Positions 23,776 through 36,939 of a stretch of DNA of 64,000 nt are shown piece by piece. The stretch is from Pyxicephalus adspersus (lineage: Eukaryota > Chordata > Amphibia > Anura > Pyxicephalidae). The notes beneath the pieces were generated by a model. That model made no database searches. It was not told where the DNA came from and saw only the letters and a program-made list of their open reading frames with translations. Position 1 is the first letter of the stretch, and every line of letters begins with the position of its first letter. Where the stretch lies: positions 48,474,267 through 48,538,266 of the forward strand of contig NC_092869.1 in the NCBI RefSeq assembly GCF_032062135.1. The letters are read 5' to 3'. The position numbers and the translations under genes are program-made.

Positions 23776-26452
23776 GTTCCCTCTGTTTTTGTTGAAAGGC
23801 CAGTGAGAGCTCACAACGGCCGAGCCTATGGCCATTAATGACTGCCCGCAAAGTACTGTGAAGCTGGCACGAGGAAGTGGGTAAACCAGAATTTTAAGAA
23901 GGATGTGGACAGGAACGCCCGCATGCGCAGAGTTTTAGTACCCAAGATACAAACCTTATGTTATTTTCTATGGGACCGCGCCGTTAATGTTCATGAATAC
24001 CAACAGAATTGCATGCACTTAATACTTTATCAAAGAGAACACTGGCAGTGGTATAACTACTATGCAATACCTCTAGGCTGACCGGTATGTAAACCAGAAG
24101 ATACCTACACAAGTATTTCCAAAGGATAGGGCGGCCAATATAAAAAAAATGTCTACCCAGTTCACAGAATATTTTCCATGCTCTCTTGTCAATGGCTATG
24201 GAGATTACTGGAGACAATGCTAATGGGCATTTAAAGCAGCGTCCGGGGCCATATGAGATCTTGTGCACCTCAAAGTAAAAACATATTTCCAAGGGAAGCA
24301 ATAAGACCTCCAGAAAAACTAAGGGTTATTGGTGATTGAACATTTCTGGAATGCCAAATGCCAGTGGAGTTTTTGGGGTCCTAATAGAGCCATTCATCTA
24401 TTTGGAGTGAATAGGTGCAGATCATCAAAGTGAATAGTGCTTTTCCCTCTGTTTGTAACACATTCTCATGACCTTGAGACTACTTCTAGGTAGAAAGTTC
24501 ACCCAACACCTTCTATAGAGATAGACTGAAAAGCTTCCACTGAAGTGTCATTTAGAACAAAAAACATTTATATCTCATTCCATCAATTATCCCAAAAATT
24601 GGAAGTCCCATCCTCATTTCATGTTAGGAGATGGAGCCATGCCAATTATTCCTTTATGTCCCTTGGCTGGAAGTGAAGATCATAGTGAAGTGGGGGGAAT
24701 CATTCAGAGCTCCAAGTCAAAGCAGACTCCAAGTCCATGACCATACGGCACGCACCTAAAATTAGGCCATATACCGAAGACGATCTATTTACAGACATCT
24801 TACAGTGCCAATTCCTAAACAAGGACTTTCAGAACAGATTCATAGTGACTGGCATTGCTGATTTGCAATGGTGCATGCTCAAGGACATTCAACCCTGTTC
24901 TTCCTTTACTTCTTGTTGAATAATTAATTGATCCTGAAGATGCATATTAGGTGCTGGATGCCTGGTAATTGGTAGAAAGTCTGCCTTCAGTATATTGAGT
25001 CCAAAGTAAAAATGTACTCCACAGCAATATGCAAAATTCTTCACTTCCCCCAAGTTTTGGCAAATATTCACCATTAGGCAGAATGCAATGGAGTCAAGGG
25101 GGACAGTGCAATGAAATCAGTTATTGGTGGTTTTTAGAGGGTCACAGGCTTTAACGGCTCTAAAAATTAAAATTGGCTATGAAGATATCAACGAGCACAA
25201 AGTGTATAAAAACTCAATACACAAGACACACACTCTCTGAATAATATAAAAAAGATGTTGTTTCCCCTGTAAACTTCACCCAAGCAGCTCTATGCTCAAG
25301 TGAAAGTATCCGTCAATCATCAAAATTTCACTGATAATGAAATCATTTTCATCTCGATCACACCACAAATCTCCACTCCCGAAGAAGAACAAGGATTGTA
25401 GGCAAAAAGCATGAAGAAGACAACACCATGTGCACATGTATTCAGTGGCCCTGGATGATGCTGGAAATGCAAAACCATGTAAAACAAAACTCCTTCCAAA
25501 CTGTCGTTCTATAGAAAAGTTTGGCTTGTTGGCGGTGCAAAGTGACAGTTCCTTTTGTAGAAACATTGATAACTGAGCTCAAATGATATTATTTTTCCAT
25601 CACCAAGTAAAAGGAAAGCTGAGGTGGGGGTATTGTGCCACAACCAAGGCTTCCATACATCAATGGGGGACACCTGGAGGAAATGTAAAGTACACCGGTG
25701 CTGTATTACGTATCTTGACGTGACTCAGAACTTGCTAAACCCTGGATAGGAACCAAGGATGTTACACATATTCATCCAGATAGGACATCTTTAGATTGAA
25801 TAAAATCAAGAAGTTGTTGGAGGGAGAATACTGGTCAGACAGTCTACTGAGATACAAAAGGGATTTTATTACATTTCTAACCGTTTCTAACATATTCACT
25901 AAAATTACCTAATACAATTATGTCATTTCAAAAGTTATTTTCAGTATTTTTAAATCTGCAGCTAGAATATTTCCTGGTAATAATGCCATAACGGTCTTTG
26001 TTCTGACATTTCCAATTATAGGGTGACAGTGCTCTGCCCTGGTCCCCCAATTGTGCTCCTATGTTGTCACTCTCATGGTCTTCTGATGGGGACTTCAAGT
26101 GTCTGTGCCAACACACTGCACCCAGACAGGGTCTTAAAGCCACACAACGTGATCCTGGTGTTATTTCAGAAAAAGAAACAATCAGTCCCAATAAATAAAC
26201 AAGAAACAAACTTTTTAGTATCCATGCACCTATGACAATTACAAAAATAGTATTTGCTAAAATGTATCTGACCCCCTACTCAATATGACGCCTGCTCATC
26301 ACTTCATAGGGCAGATACAGACACCGGATGCCAAAAAGCATTCTATTCCATATTTCCCAATGTCAGCTATCAGAGTTTGATATATTAAAATAACAATCTT
26401 TAGTGCCAAGTACATACAGTTATAAAGTAAAACCTACATGGCACCAACAAAA
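23776..26452. other. Intergenic DNA, no gene seen
   Basis: Between the convergent 3' ends of PRIMA1 and UNC79. Reading frames are short and unrelated to any protein I recognise; no repeat family recognised. Confidence 0.4.
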
Positions 26453-26932
26453 TACAGTCAACACTTTGTGGACATCTGACAATTACACCTATATGTGCTT
26501 GTTGGACACTCCAGGCCAAAAACATGGCCATTAGTATGGAATTGGGCCACCATTTTGGCCATAACCGCCTTCATTTTCTGGGAAGGATTTCCATTAGATT
26601 TTGGAGTGTTTGTAGGAATTTGTGCCCATTCAGCCAAAAGAGTGTTTGTGATGCCAGGGACTGATGTTGGATGAGAAGACTTGGCCCACAATTGGCACAC
26701 CAATTCATCCCAAAGGTGCTGAGTAGGGTTGAGGTCAGGATTCAATGCCTCCACACCAAACTCCTCATACCATATCTTTATGGAGCTGGTTTGTGCCCAG
26801 CCATGCCGGAACCAGAAAGGCTTTTGCCCTTCACTGAAAACACCAGAAGTCAATAAATTAGAGAAGGGTCCACATACTTCGGCCATATAGTAGATTTGTT
26901 AGGTGCCCCAAACTTTTGGCCAGATAGTGTAC
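26453..26932 (-). mobile_element. Deleted Tc1-type transposon with transposase C-terminus remnant
   Basis: On the - strand the element starts with 'acactatctggccaaaagt' (ending near 26930) and ends near 'ccacaaagtgttgactgta', the usual paired ends of this Tc1 subgroup in altered form. The remnant frame keeps LNPDLNPTQHLWDEL followed by a TSVPGITNTLLAEWAQIP stretch, typical of the transposase C-terminus (a version of the SPDLNPIENLW motif). At about 480 bp it is far shorter than an autonomous ~1.6-kb copy, so it is an internally deleted, dead element. Confidence 0.85.
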
Positions 26933-29900
26933 AACGAGGGAAAGAGCCTTGCAGGATGTTTATATCTAGAACAATACAGAACAAAATATGTGATACTATA
27001 TGAACGTATGTTTGATTGTTATCAGGACAAATTTTCGACCCTAAACACAGGGTAAACCAATCAAAGTTTAGTGAATCCAGGCACCAAGTACAACACACGT
27101 TCAAGTGGAAATAAGAAAGATCTCTATTGATTACATTTACTTGTTTTTAAACAAAGAGAAATGCTTTCTCCTAAAAACATCTGAAATTGCTTTATAAATG
27201 CATCACATTTTCCACTGGGAGACGATTGGATAAAACAGAAATAACCCCAAAGCACCCAAAGCCATTGATTTTGCTCTGCTGACTTACAGAATCTGGTTTG
27301 TAGGGGAATGTATCTTTGAAGACCTTGGTTTGGTTCACATGAATTGTTCACTTAGTTGTTATTTTCCAATGACCTCAAACCTATGACTTGTCTTTTCAGG
27401 ATGAATACGTTTTATTTTTTGCATAAAGTTGAGTGCCGTCCATTTCAGTCCAGCAGGGTCACCATCTTCTCATGATTTAGGATTAGATTTGCAGGTGCTA
27501 ATAAACTATTCAGCAAAATACAAAGATAGCAGCAATTTTACATTATGTCATGCAATTTTTATGCAGCAATACCCTTAATAATCAAATCAGTGTTCATTAA
27601 CTGAACTCAACTTTTTACATTTTATTAGGGAGAGAGCATTTCACATAATAATATGTGGTGTGGGGTAGGTTGTCATCTGTAACCCAGTGTACCATGCGTT
27701 GCTTGAGACAAGATTCTCTTTTATAGACCCAAAAATTTCACAATTTGAATTTACTTTTGAATAAATAATTAAATATAATTATAACCTTAAACATCAAATA
27801 TTGAAGATAATAAAAACTTATCACAGACCCACCTTCTATAGGTGTCAGTGATGTAACTCAGAGAATTTGCTCCTTCGCTGTCTTCAGTAAGTATCTTTAC
27901 AATAGATAGGCAAATATAAGAACAATCATTTACCCAAAGTTTTAGTAAAATTTGAAAATAGTTATTTTGGTGAAATGCATGAAAGCTTTTAGGAGTGGAG
28001 TGAACTATAAAAGGTCCTTGTGGACTACAGAAGCTCCTTTTACCATCTGTGAATTGCTTTTGTGACATACCCTCAATAAATGTTTCTGGAAATATTCTTT
28101 AATATTTCCCATGACCAATAAATTTCTATTCTGCAAGTAAAATTCTTTGTGCTCATGGAATTACAATTCATACAAGGACTTGAACATAAGCCCGTCAAGC
28201 ATCATCTTGGTTCATTATGGTAAATTATTGTCATGCCCTCAATTTTTCAAGTTTCACTTTTATTCTTCCATTGCAATGAATAAGAACACAAGAAGGGTTG
28301 AACGTAGCAAAGGCATCAACAGCTAGAGCTCAACCTCTCTATTGTCCCTAGCAGATTCTTGGATCCTTTCTTCCATACACTAGACACATTTAATTGGGAA
28401 TCCAATGGGGTGCTTTGGGCACCAATTGTTCTTTCAAACCTTCATTCACAAAGGTCTATGTACCTTAGCTGGAATATAACGTGATACCCGGGTAGACCAG
28501 TACTTGGCTCATCACCTAAAGAGAAAATGCCTTTGAATATTATAGGTACAACGGCAGCCATTCGATCCATTTGTACAGCAGCATATCACAGCCCCGTGGT
28601 AACAGAAGATGACTTAATAAGATGATGTTTGTAATGTGCTGGAAAGTGGAAATCCTATATAAATATACTATATACAATAAAATGTAATAATGATTGTTAA
28701 TGGACTAATGAGAACAGCTACTATGGATACCAATTAAACCATTCAATAAACATTTATTGAAAATAAAACCTTTGTATATGGTCGTTGTGGATGTTTGTGA
28801 ATAATTAATCCTGGGGGGCGGGGGGCTGTAGGTTTTAATGCTGAACTCCAGGCAAACAGCAAAAAGTGCAGATGAAGAAAAAAGCCTGCCCTGACCTTGG
28901 GCGGCCCGGGCCTCTGCCTGGACCTTGCCTCCGGCTAGTAGGCCACCTGGTATCTGATCTTAGCTGTCCCTACATCGGAGCCCTCTGTTCCCCTCATACC
29001 TGGTGAGGAGAGCTTAGGGTCCATGACCTGGTGTTCTCCCCGCAGCATTGTAGTCTGGTGGCCAATAGGGTTGCCAGCTCATCGCCTCTTTCGGGGGTGC
29101 TCTGGTGATGACTGGGAGACACTTGGATGTCCCAGGTCATCCCATATAACCTGAGGTTGATTGCAGGTCAGACGTTCCTGGTTCCTGGAAAATGATCTCA
29201 AACAATGTCCTCCATGCAAACCCAAAACCCCCTAACCTACCAGTTGGATTCTGGATTATGGATGAATGAGGGGTACAGTGCCCATGCTGACAAAAGGGGA
29301 ACATAGATACAAAAGGTGACCTGGGCTCATCACAAGTTTCTGGGTCCCATACTATTCAAACTTCCTGGGGCTCTCCTCCACATGTCTAATAGTTCCAGCA
29401 TTGCAAAAGTTTGGTACGGAACTACCCCATGACCTCCTCTGATGGCGGTCCTGATGGCGAAACTGGCACCCCTTCTGTTGATTGAGTTGAGGTTCATTTA
29501 TTTGCAATATTATAGATATAGGTGTTAACAAAAGATATTTTTTCAATCCTGGCCAGTGGCATTACTACAGACCTAGGGGCCCAATGTGGAACTTTGCCCT
29601 GCCCCCTCCCGGCACATCTCTGCACCCCTTAGTGATAGAATCCCTCCCTCAGTCACCAGCTGTCATCATTTACATTTCCTGCAACAAATTTTGCATTGGT
29701 CCTTTACTGCGACCCGCATGCCCAGGATACAACTTTGTGCATTTCTTGATTCCAATAGCTTTGCACTGGAGCTGGGCCCCATGCAGTCATATCTCGCCCC
29801 AATGCTTTCCATGTGTACATTGCAATTATACATTCAGTTATCAGTTCTTCCATCGCACATGGCCGAAACCTGGAAGCCTTCAATCTTTTATGAGACACAA

Positions 29901-30430
29901 TTCAGAATGCATAATTAATGGACGCTGTGACCGAGTACAAGAGGGAATGATGTCTCCAAAATGACCTCCAGAAACTCCGCTATTACATTCCCCAACATAA
30001 CCCAGAAGCCACAAGAATGTAAAAACACATTGGGCAGAATGGTGATATGAGCAGGACCCTCTTCCCTGTGTTATCTGAATATAATTTAATTGGACATTCA
30101 CAGGGATTTCAATATTCACGGAGTGTCCGGGGTGGACGTTTGATCTGCTAGATGGCAAACAAGAAGTGACAGCTTAAAGAGGACCAAGGAGGGCTATAAA
30201 GGGAAGCAGAGACAGCCGTGTTTATTAATACTTCTCAGACAAAGAACCGTTTAAGCCCGTCTTGTTGCTTTTCAGGAGCTGTACATCATCCTTTATACAC
30301 ATCTCATTCAAGTGATCCTGTCACTAAAAGAATAAAACAAAAAGAAGAATTGCCTGAAAAATAAAACAAATGTGTCAAAAAGCAACTTTGATTTTGCATG
30401 TATAGCAAATAGCATTCCTAAGTGGGTCAT
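26933..30430. other. Intergenic DNA, no gene seen
   Basis: Mostly AT-rich DNA with a more GC-rich part at 28800-29200. No exon, RNA gene or repeat was recognised. Confidence 0.35.
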
Positions 30431-30439
30431 AGACTTGCT

Positions 30440-30530
30440 CCCCCGCCACTTATAATGGTTCCTCCCACCAGCTTGTATGTTCTGTAGTGATGTATGAGCT
30501 GGTGGAATGAACCATTATAAGTGGCGGGGG
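30440..30530. repeat. Near-perfect inverted repeat (hairpin), 34-bp arms
   Basis: The left arm (30440-30473, beginning 'cccccgccacttataatgg') and the right arm (30497-30530, ending 'ccattataagtggcggggg') are inverted copies matching at 32 of 34 positions around a 23-base loop. It lies in intergenic DNA between PRIMA1 and UNC79. It could be a small hairpin MITE or the source of a structured RNA. Confidence 0.85.
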
Positions 30531-31486
30531 TAGCTGGTACTCTACACAGTTTTAGGAAATGGGTCACTGCAAAGATAATATAATACTATAGGTGATGGAG
30601 ACACTCTATCACCTGATTTGTACAACAGAATCAGCTCCTTGCTAGCGGATGATGAATAAAAAGACAAACGTCCCTTATTCCTCCGCTGGCTGGCACTCTG
30701 GGTAAGGCAGTGGGGTCCTCATGAACAATGCAGGACTGGTAATGATAAAAGAGCTGGGACTGGTCAGCCATTGAAGAACAGAATGCTTTGTGGATGACCA
30801 GGCTTAGCAAGCCTGCTGAAGTATTACTAATTACCAGATAGGGGAGGTAAATGGCAGCCACAGATATTACACCAGACAAATGAGGGTAATTTAACACCTG
30901 CCTTGATCTATAACTTTCTGATCAGCTGCAGTACCATCTGCTCCTATTCAAGTGAATGGGAAGCATTGTTTGCACATGGCTACAGCCGATCACATTGCAC
31001 TTTGCAAAAGCTGTAGGTTGCTTTTGGCCACATGGTTACTATTAGCCGGCTCTTCAAACAGAACTAAAGTTGGAAATGAGCAATCAGGAAGACTTTATTG
31101 CAGAAAGAGACAGGTGATATGCCTTCTGCAACGAAAAAATACTTACCTACCTGATCGTTGTCAAGTCAGATCCATTCTGACTTCCCCTGCAGCTTCTGGA
31201 ACTGAATGAACTCCCAAATGCCTGTGCGGGATTTATGTCATCCCCGCCTGGCCAATCAAGATGGCCAAGAACCGACTCCATAAAGAAATCAGGTAAAAAT
31301 AGGGGCACCTGTCACGGAGCAAGAACAAGGAATCAAAAAATCACAACCAGGCAGGTAGAGACCTTTCTACAATAGCGAACCCCTCTGAGGATTGCAGAAC
31401 CAAATGGCAATGTTATGGTGAAAGCGTGTTATATCGGCAATGCAGCTCTTTAATTGATGCAATGAGTGATCCTAAAACTAATGCAG

Positions 31487-31921
31487 CCACCCCATCCAAG
31501 GACTGATACCACCACCCCATCCAAGGACTGATACCATCACCCCATCCAAGGACTGATACCANNNNNNNNNNNNNNNNNNNNNNNNNNNNNNNNNNNNNNN
31601 NNNNNNNNNNNNNNNNNNNNNNNNNNNNNNNNNNNNNNNNNNNNNNNNNNNNNNNNNNNNNNNNNNNNNNNNNNNNNNNNNNNNNNNNNNNNNNNNNNNN
31701 NNNNNNNNNNNNNNNNNNNNNNNNNNNNNNNNNNNNNNNNNNNNNNNNNNNNNNNNNNNNNNNNNNNNNNNNNNNNNNNNNNNNNNNNNNNNNNNNNNNN
31801 NNNNNNNNNNNNNNNNNNNNNNNNNNNNNNNNNNNNNNNNNNNNNNNNNNNNNNNNNNNNNNNNNNNNNNNNNNNNNNNNNNNNNNNNNCTGATACCATC
31901 ACCCCATCCAAGGACTGATAC
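31487..31921 (+). repeat. 25-bp minisatellite containing an assembly gap
   Basis: The unit 'catccaaggactgatacc' + 'accaccc' repeats at a 25-bp period (31493, 31518, 31543). It disappears into Ns at 31562-31889 and reappears after the gap in the same unit. The gap is therefore inside the array, whose true copy number is unknown. Confidence 0.95.
31562..31889. other. Assembly gap (328 N)
   Basis: Run of N inside the minisatellite. Open frames drawn across it are meaningless. Confidence 0.99.
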
Positions 31922-31936
31922 ATGCTAGTTTAGATA

Positions 31937-32197
31937 ATATTTAGGCATGCAAAGAAGGGGAATCTCTCCCACTGGCGATCTCACACATGAGCAGTGAAAT
32001 TGGCACTTTTTATTTGACATTTTCACCCGATCTTGCGTCTGCACAGTGGGAGATTGGGTGACATGGAAAACCTGGAAGAATAGGAAGAAGATGGCGGCGC
32101 CCGGGGTCCAGTCTGTGCCGGGATGAAGAAGGAAGATGGGACGGCACGGGGACGGCATTCCATGTAAGTGTTTTTTTATGATAGTTCTACTTTAATG
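31937..32197. repeat. Possible MITE-like dispersed repeat
   Basis: Contains 'agaagatggcggcgcccg' and ends in 'agttctactttaatg'. A related end ('agttctactttaagtag') follows a 'gccgccatcttcttcc' segment at 45000-45260. The shared words suggest one family, but clear terminal repeats were not found. Confidence 0.4.
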
Positions 32198-32269
32198 ATT
32201 TTATAATTGGCCTTGTTGGAAAAGCAAAATCCATTCCTTGCTTTAAACCATAACAACTCATCACAATAG

Positions 32270-32610
32270 TCTCCCAATTCTCACGCGCATGACCTCCCGG
32301 GGTAATATGATGGAATTAGGGTCACACGATACCGCGGCATTCATCATCAACTGTCACATTCACAGAGGTCAAACGCCTGTAAAGGCGGCCAATCCAGACA
32401 TCTCCAGCTGACGAGATGAGACAAACAAATCACTCGGCGTTCACTTTGCGCTTCCGATCGGAAAATGCAAACGTTTTGTCACCACAAACCAAGTGCTGCG
32501 GCGCCTCGGCTGTCAAAGAAGTTATGTATTGTTGTGATAATCTTTAATCTTTTAAATGATGTCACCTAAATCACGCTGCTGTTTCAGGATTATTACACCC
32601 AGGGAAGGGA
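32270..32610. promoter_or_regulatory. Possible conserved non-coding element
   Basis: CpG-containing unique-looking sequence ('tcacacgataccgcggcatt', 'gaggtcaaacgcctgtaaag', 'gcttccgatcggaaaatgc') followed by AT cores ('ataatctttaatc'). It is the densest such block in the intergenic region. Inference from composition. Confidence 0.3.
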
Positions 32611-32699
32611 AGGCTGACACAAGAATCAAGTAATAACGGAGCTTATATTGTATATTTATGTTAGATATAGAACGCTTGCAGACAGAAAATCACTTTATT

Positions 32700-33010
32700 A
32701 CATTTATTGAAATATGTATGAGAGAAGAGGAAAAGAGAAAGAAGAGAGAGAAGACGGGGAAAGAGGAGAAATGGAGAAGACAAAAAATGAGAGAAAAGAA
32801 AACAAAAAGAGAGAAGAGTTGAAAAAGCTATTTATTGTACAGCGCTGCGTAATATGTTGGCGCTTTGTAAATCCTGTTTATTTATATTAATAGTAATAAT
32901 ATTAAAAAAGAAGAGAAGAGAGACAACCGGAATTTGTTTTGTTTCCTTAGATTTTGAATGGAATGAATAATGGAATGGAGAGGAAGAGAAGGGATGAGAG
33001 TGGAGAGAGG
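32700..33010 (+). repeat. GA-rich low-complexity tract interrupted by a SINE tail
   Basis: Purine-rich 'agagaagaggaaaagagaaa' type sequence at 32700-32825 and 32905-33010. Between them, at 32836-32905, lies the SINE tail 'acagcgctgcgtaatatgtt' with AT-rich end. Confidence 0.8.
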
Positions 33011-34098
33011 AAATGAATTAATATTACCAATCCTCTAACATTTCACATTACAATTCATGTAAGATTTTAGCCCTGGGTTTATCTCAAGACATATAACATC
33101 CATGACAAATAGGCCCACCTAGGCTTAGGACGGGGCAAACTGGACTTTGGTCCCACCTGTGAGATTGGCAGGAGATGCAAATTACTGAATTGTTGGGCAT
33201 TGGGGCCCCATATTATATGGAGTCCACCAGGCCTCAGGTCATAATGTGATTCCCATAGTCTGTGCCTCTAGAAATAAAAATAGAGATAAAATTCTCTTAG
33301 TTTATTGTGTCACCTGCATTTCACAGGATACAAGAAATGTGACAGAGCAATCTGAGGACATTGGATGTGGGATGGCGCCTTGTACCTTTGCATTGAGCCG
33401 CACATACCCCTGGGCCCTCCTCCTATTTTTACCTCCAGGGTTACAGCTTGATTCCACCCTGCTTGGCATTATCACCTCTCCCATCTATCCGAGCTCTTCC
33501 AAACATTCGCTCCTTCCCGTCACAGGATACCTTCCAGCTGTCTTATCCAATGTATCTAATCAACCTGCTGGGGCGAGCTAAATTATTCAGCACGCATAGT
33601 TGATTGAAACCAGCCGGGCCGCGCTCTTGACCCCACCGTGAAAACCGACCTGTGAATATTTAAAGACCGTTTAGTCTGATCAACACTTCAAAGAATAATA
33701 GCTGCAGGTGAGATTGCTGCACTTTACCCGGGGGGAAACAAAGAGGCGTTTGGAGAGCCCGGTGCCCACAGAGACAAGACAGAGGGTAATAAAATCTTAT
33801 TGTTACATTTATTGCAAAGGAATAATTCCTTCGTGTTTGTACCAAGTGCCAAACTTTTCTTTATTTTTGCAGTAAATGTAAAAAAACATTTTAATAATGC
33901 AGAAATGTAAAATTCTCTACCTCAGCTTTCCCAGCTGGCAATGGGTAACAAGTTGGCATCAGGTGGCAGAGAGAACACAAAGCCGCAAGAATGGTAATGT
34001 TACAAAAAGAAGATTGACAAAAAACAAACTGAAAATAAATCAAAAGAACATAAACTTTTAAATCATCCTAAATATAAAAAACAGCTAAATGCACTAAA

Positions 34099-34325
34099 TC
34101 TGTGTTTCTCAACTATTTTAATATAAAGGAACCCTGGGAAATAACTTTCAGGTCTCAGAGCCCCCCTTCTATAATTATTATCCATAGATCACAGTATATT
34201 AGTGTGGAGGTCAGTGGGAAGAGTTCCTCTTACATTGCTGACCAGTGGGAAGAATGTCACCCTTACAGATAGCCAAAAACATCATTGGGGTCACTTACAC
34301 TGACCTGAGAGGTGCAAACATTCAC
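34099..34325 (+). repeat. Dispersed repeat (forward copy)
   Basis: Contains 'gaaataactttcaggtctc', 'gtgggaagaatgtcaccc' and 'cactgacctgagaggtgca'. The same order of words occurs on the - strand at 50897-51115, so this is an interspersed family with two copies here. Confidence 0.75.
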
Positions 34326-36000
34326 CTAAAATGTTATCTGAATCTGTGGTCACATGATGCACCAAGTCTTCTTCGGATTGCAGAGCAATGGGGGTTTTGT
34401 ACTGCCCACCATGCCTATTGGTGCCATGGACATTTCACAGCGGTCCTAAGGACTTCTAGAGACACAATGACCGGGAGCAGCAACAAGGCCGGGATTTTAG
34501 CAATGGATAACTAGTCTCTATTCCGGATTGGTGGATTCCAGAAAGCAAGTTGGGGTTAAGGTTTCCAACAATGGCCCCCACTATGTACATGAGGGGTTTG
34601 GGGTTTTTCTCCAAAATGTAAATGATTATGGGCCAATATTATTAGGAATGAACTCGTCACCCCCCTTACGTGTCAAGAGAAATATCTGCTAGATAAGTGA
34701 GCCACTTCTCTGTATTATGTGAATATAATCCAAAAATATAGAGAAGAAAAGAGGTCTGAGGCTCTGAGTTGTTTAAACACAAAAATGTGTATTAGATGCT
34801 TTTTACATCGATATCAAGTATCATGAATATACAGTATTTGTCCTGTAAACCATTCGCAGGACGGGGTTCAGAATACTAAACATCTAGGCAGCTATTGAAA
34901 TATCACTACAATATCATAGATAATTAACCGTAACGTGTTGCACACTAATCCGACGCGTTTCGCCTCGATGGGCTTCCTCAGGGATAGGTGTTTTAGCGTA
35001 CTTAACGGTCGGTCACTGGCATATTGAACCAAAATGATCACATTGAAGAAAAATGAGAGTGAGAGTAAGGTCACAGCTGTAAGGATTGCGGGTGTAGCTT
35101 AGTGTAGATATATATGTGTCTTTACTGGCCAGGTTTATAATGGGGTATATTCATCCATCGGAAGTTTTTTGAAGATGGGTCAAAGGATAGGACAGGGCCT
35201 TCCCGATATCTCGTGTGGAAGTGTAGCAGAGCGTGTGCAGCCAGGCAAAGTGACAGCCAGAGGGGTTAATAAAGGGCCAATAATGTTGAAGGACTTGAGG
35301 TTTTGGCCAGAGATGGACTTCAAGATGTCAGACATCCTGTCCAATGACCCAAAAACCCACAAATCCCATCTTTACCTTAAGCCAAAACTTTTGTTGGGAA
35401 GAGTAAAAAGCATTGCTTGGATTTTACTGCTGTCTGTGTCCCCAATAAGGAGATTCCTCGGGTGATCATTGTGACTGATACACAAAGTGATGTCCAAAAA
35501 TCTTCCAACAGGGACCCCTTGTCTGGTAACAACATTCTAATGATGGAATCCCTTCCACTACTTTGACCTCCCAATCTGATGCATGAATGGCTTTCCCTTG
35601 GGTGTTCCAGTTGTTTTTTCCAAGAAGCCAAAAGCTGTTGGGATAAGAGTGGGACAACATGGGGGACTAAGCGCTATCAGGAGAATGAATCATTTATGTT
35701 CTATATAAATCACACAAATTAATGAAAATGTTCAAAAAACCCCAATACACAAATAAAGCCACAGAAAAATGCCCCCCCCCCCCCCACTAAAACCCGCAAA
35801 CAATGGCAATGGTGACCTAGAAATGCAAAGATCTCATCAGTGGAGCCCCGGAGCCATTTTGGAATTGTTGGAGGTAAGATAGACCTCCAGTGTATCCCCC
35901 AACCCAGAGGGAATCCAGCAACCTACATGGTTGTATTGAGGGTGATCCCCAACATTGCTCCAATAGAGGACAAGGAAAGTTTCATGTAACATTGGCCCGG
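34326..36000. other. Intergenic DNA, no gene seen
   Basis: Contains the phrase 'cgacgcgtttcgcctcgatg' (34953), typical of dispersed frog repeats, and a C run at 35771-35786. No gene is supported. Confidence 0.4.
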
Positions 36001-36009
36001 GGTTCCAAA

Positions 36010-36550
36010 CATGGAATGTCATTATTGAGTTTTGGGTCAGTCTGAGCCGTTAGGCTGAATTACGCTTTTTTTATCTGCACACAGTTAATGAGAATGGTGA
36101 ATGCTCCTCGACCAGCGTTTAAGTGTTTCCCACCGACAGCGGGGATTATTGAGGCCAAATTTGATGGCTCCACCGGAGTCGGGGTGGAGGAGACCTGGGG
36201 GCCGCTGGCTGCAGACAATCTGTGAAATGAGCTTTAGAGGGACAAAAAAAGTGCAGCTAATTGATAAGAATCCTGGGGGAAATCAACGGCATGTTAGAAT
36301 ATTTTGGCATAATCAATAGTAATTACTTAAAGCATTAATGAGCCCTCCCGTGGGGCTGCCGAGAAAAAATGAAAAGTTGTTACAGCCGCGTGTTTTCACG
36401 CCGTTTCTTCAAGTGCAAAATTGCATTCTCTCTAATTACATGCGTGCAGCTGGAAATGTCAACAGGCAACTGCAGCTGAGGAATCATCTAATTGGAGTCT
36501 GCCCATGGTAAGGGGAACGGGAGATTGTTTGCCATAAAATACACCTTCGG
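36010..36550. promoter_or_regulatory. Possible conserved non-coding element(s)
   Basis: Two adjacent unique-looking blocks (about 36010-36320 and 36330-36510) with 'ctgaattacgctttttttat', 'gcattaatgagccctcccg', 'ctctctaattacatgcgtg' and 'gaatcatctaattggagtc'. Homeodomain-type cores between GC-richer words suggest enhancers. Not verified by alignment. Confidence 0.3.
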
Positions 36551-36939
36551 AGTTATAGGATATTCATCCAAAATGTATTTTGTATTTGACTTTTTGCTCT
36601 TTTACTTCTTTTGCTGTTCCATATTATAATAAGTGTTCCATGTTGAGAGTATATCATAGGAAGTGATTAGCATCCCTGCCTAAAGCTCGTCTTAACGTTA
36701 AAACCCAACCGGCTTCTAACTAATCTCATGATGACATAAACAGCGGTCACATGACATACAAAGTCTTGATTCTTCTTTCCGGATTCAAGTAGGGAAGAGT
36801 TCTTATTCAAGTTCCTTTTGTTCATTGGCTGAAAGACGTATGCACAGATGTGGTCCAATTGGGTTACTGACATAACGCAAGGGGCCTGCATACAGCTTTG
36901 GTTCACTGGTCTTTACAACTAGAAGACTCAACCTAAATA

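Noticed and set aside
23452..23835. 127-codon - strand frame
   Set aside because: Antisense shadow of the PRIMA1 last exon and its 3' UTR.
26458..26886. 142-codon - strand frame as a host gene
   Set aside because: Carries the Tc1 transposase C-terminal motif and lies between Tc1-type ends; a transposon remnant.
31487..31921. CRISPR-like array
   Set aside because: Units are contiguous 25-bp tandem repeats without unique spacers, in a vertebrate genome.
31537..31923. Frame across Ns
   Set aside because: Spans an assembly gap in a minisatellite; the same applies to the frames at 44528-44975.
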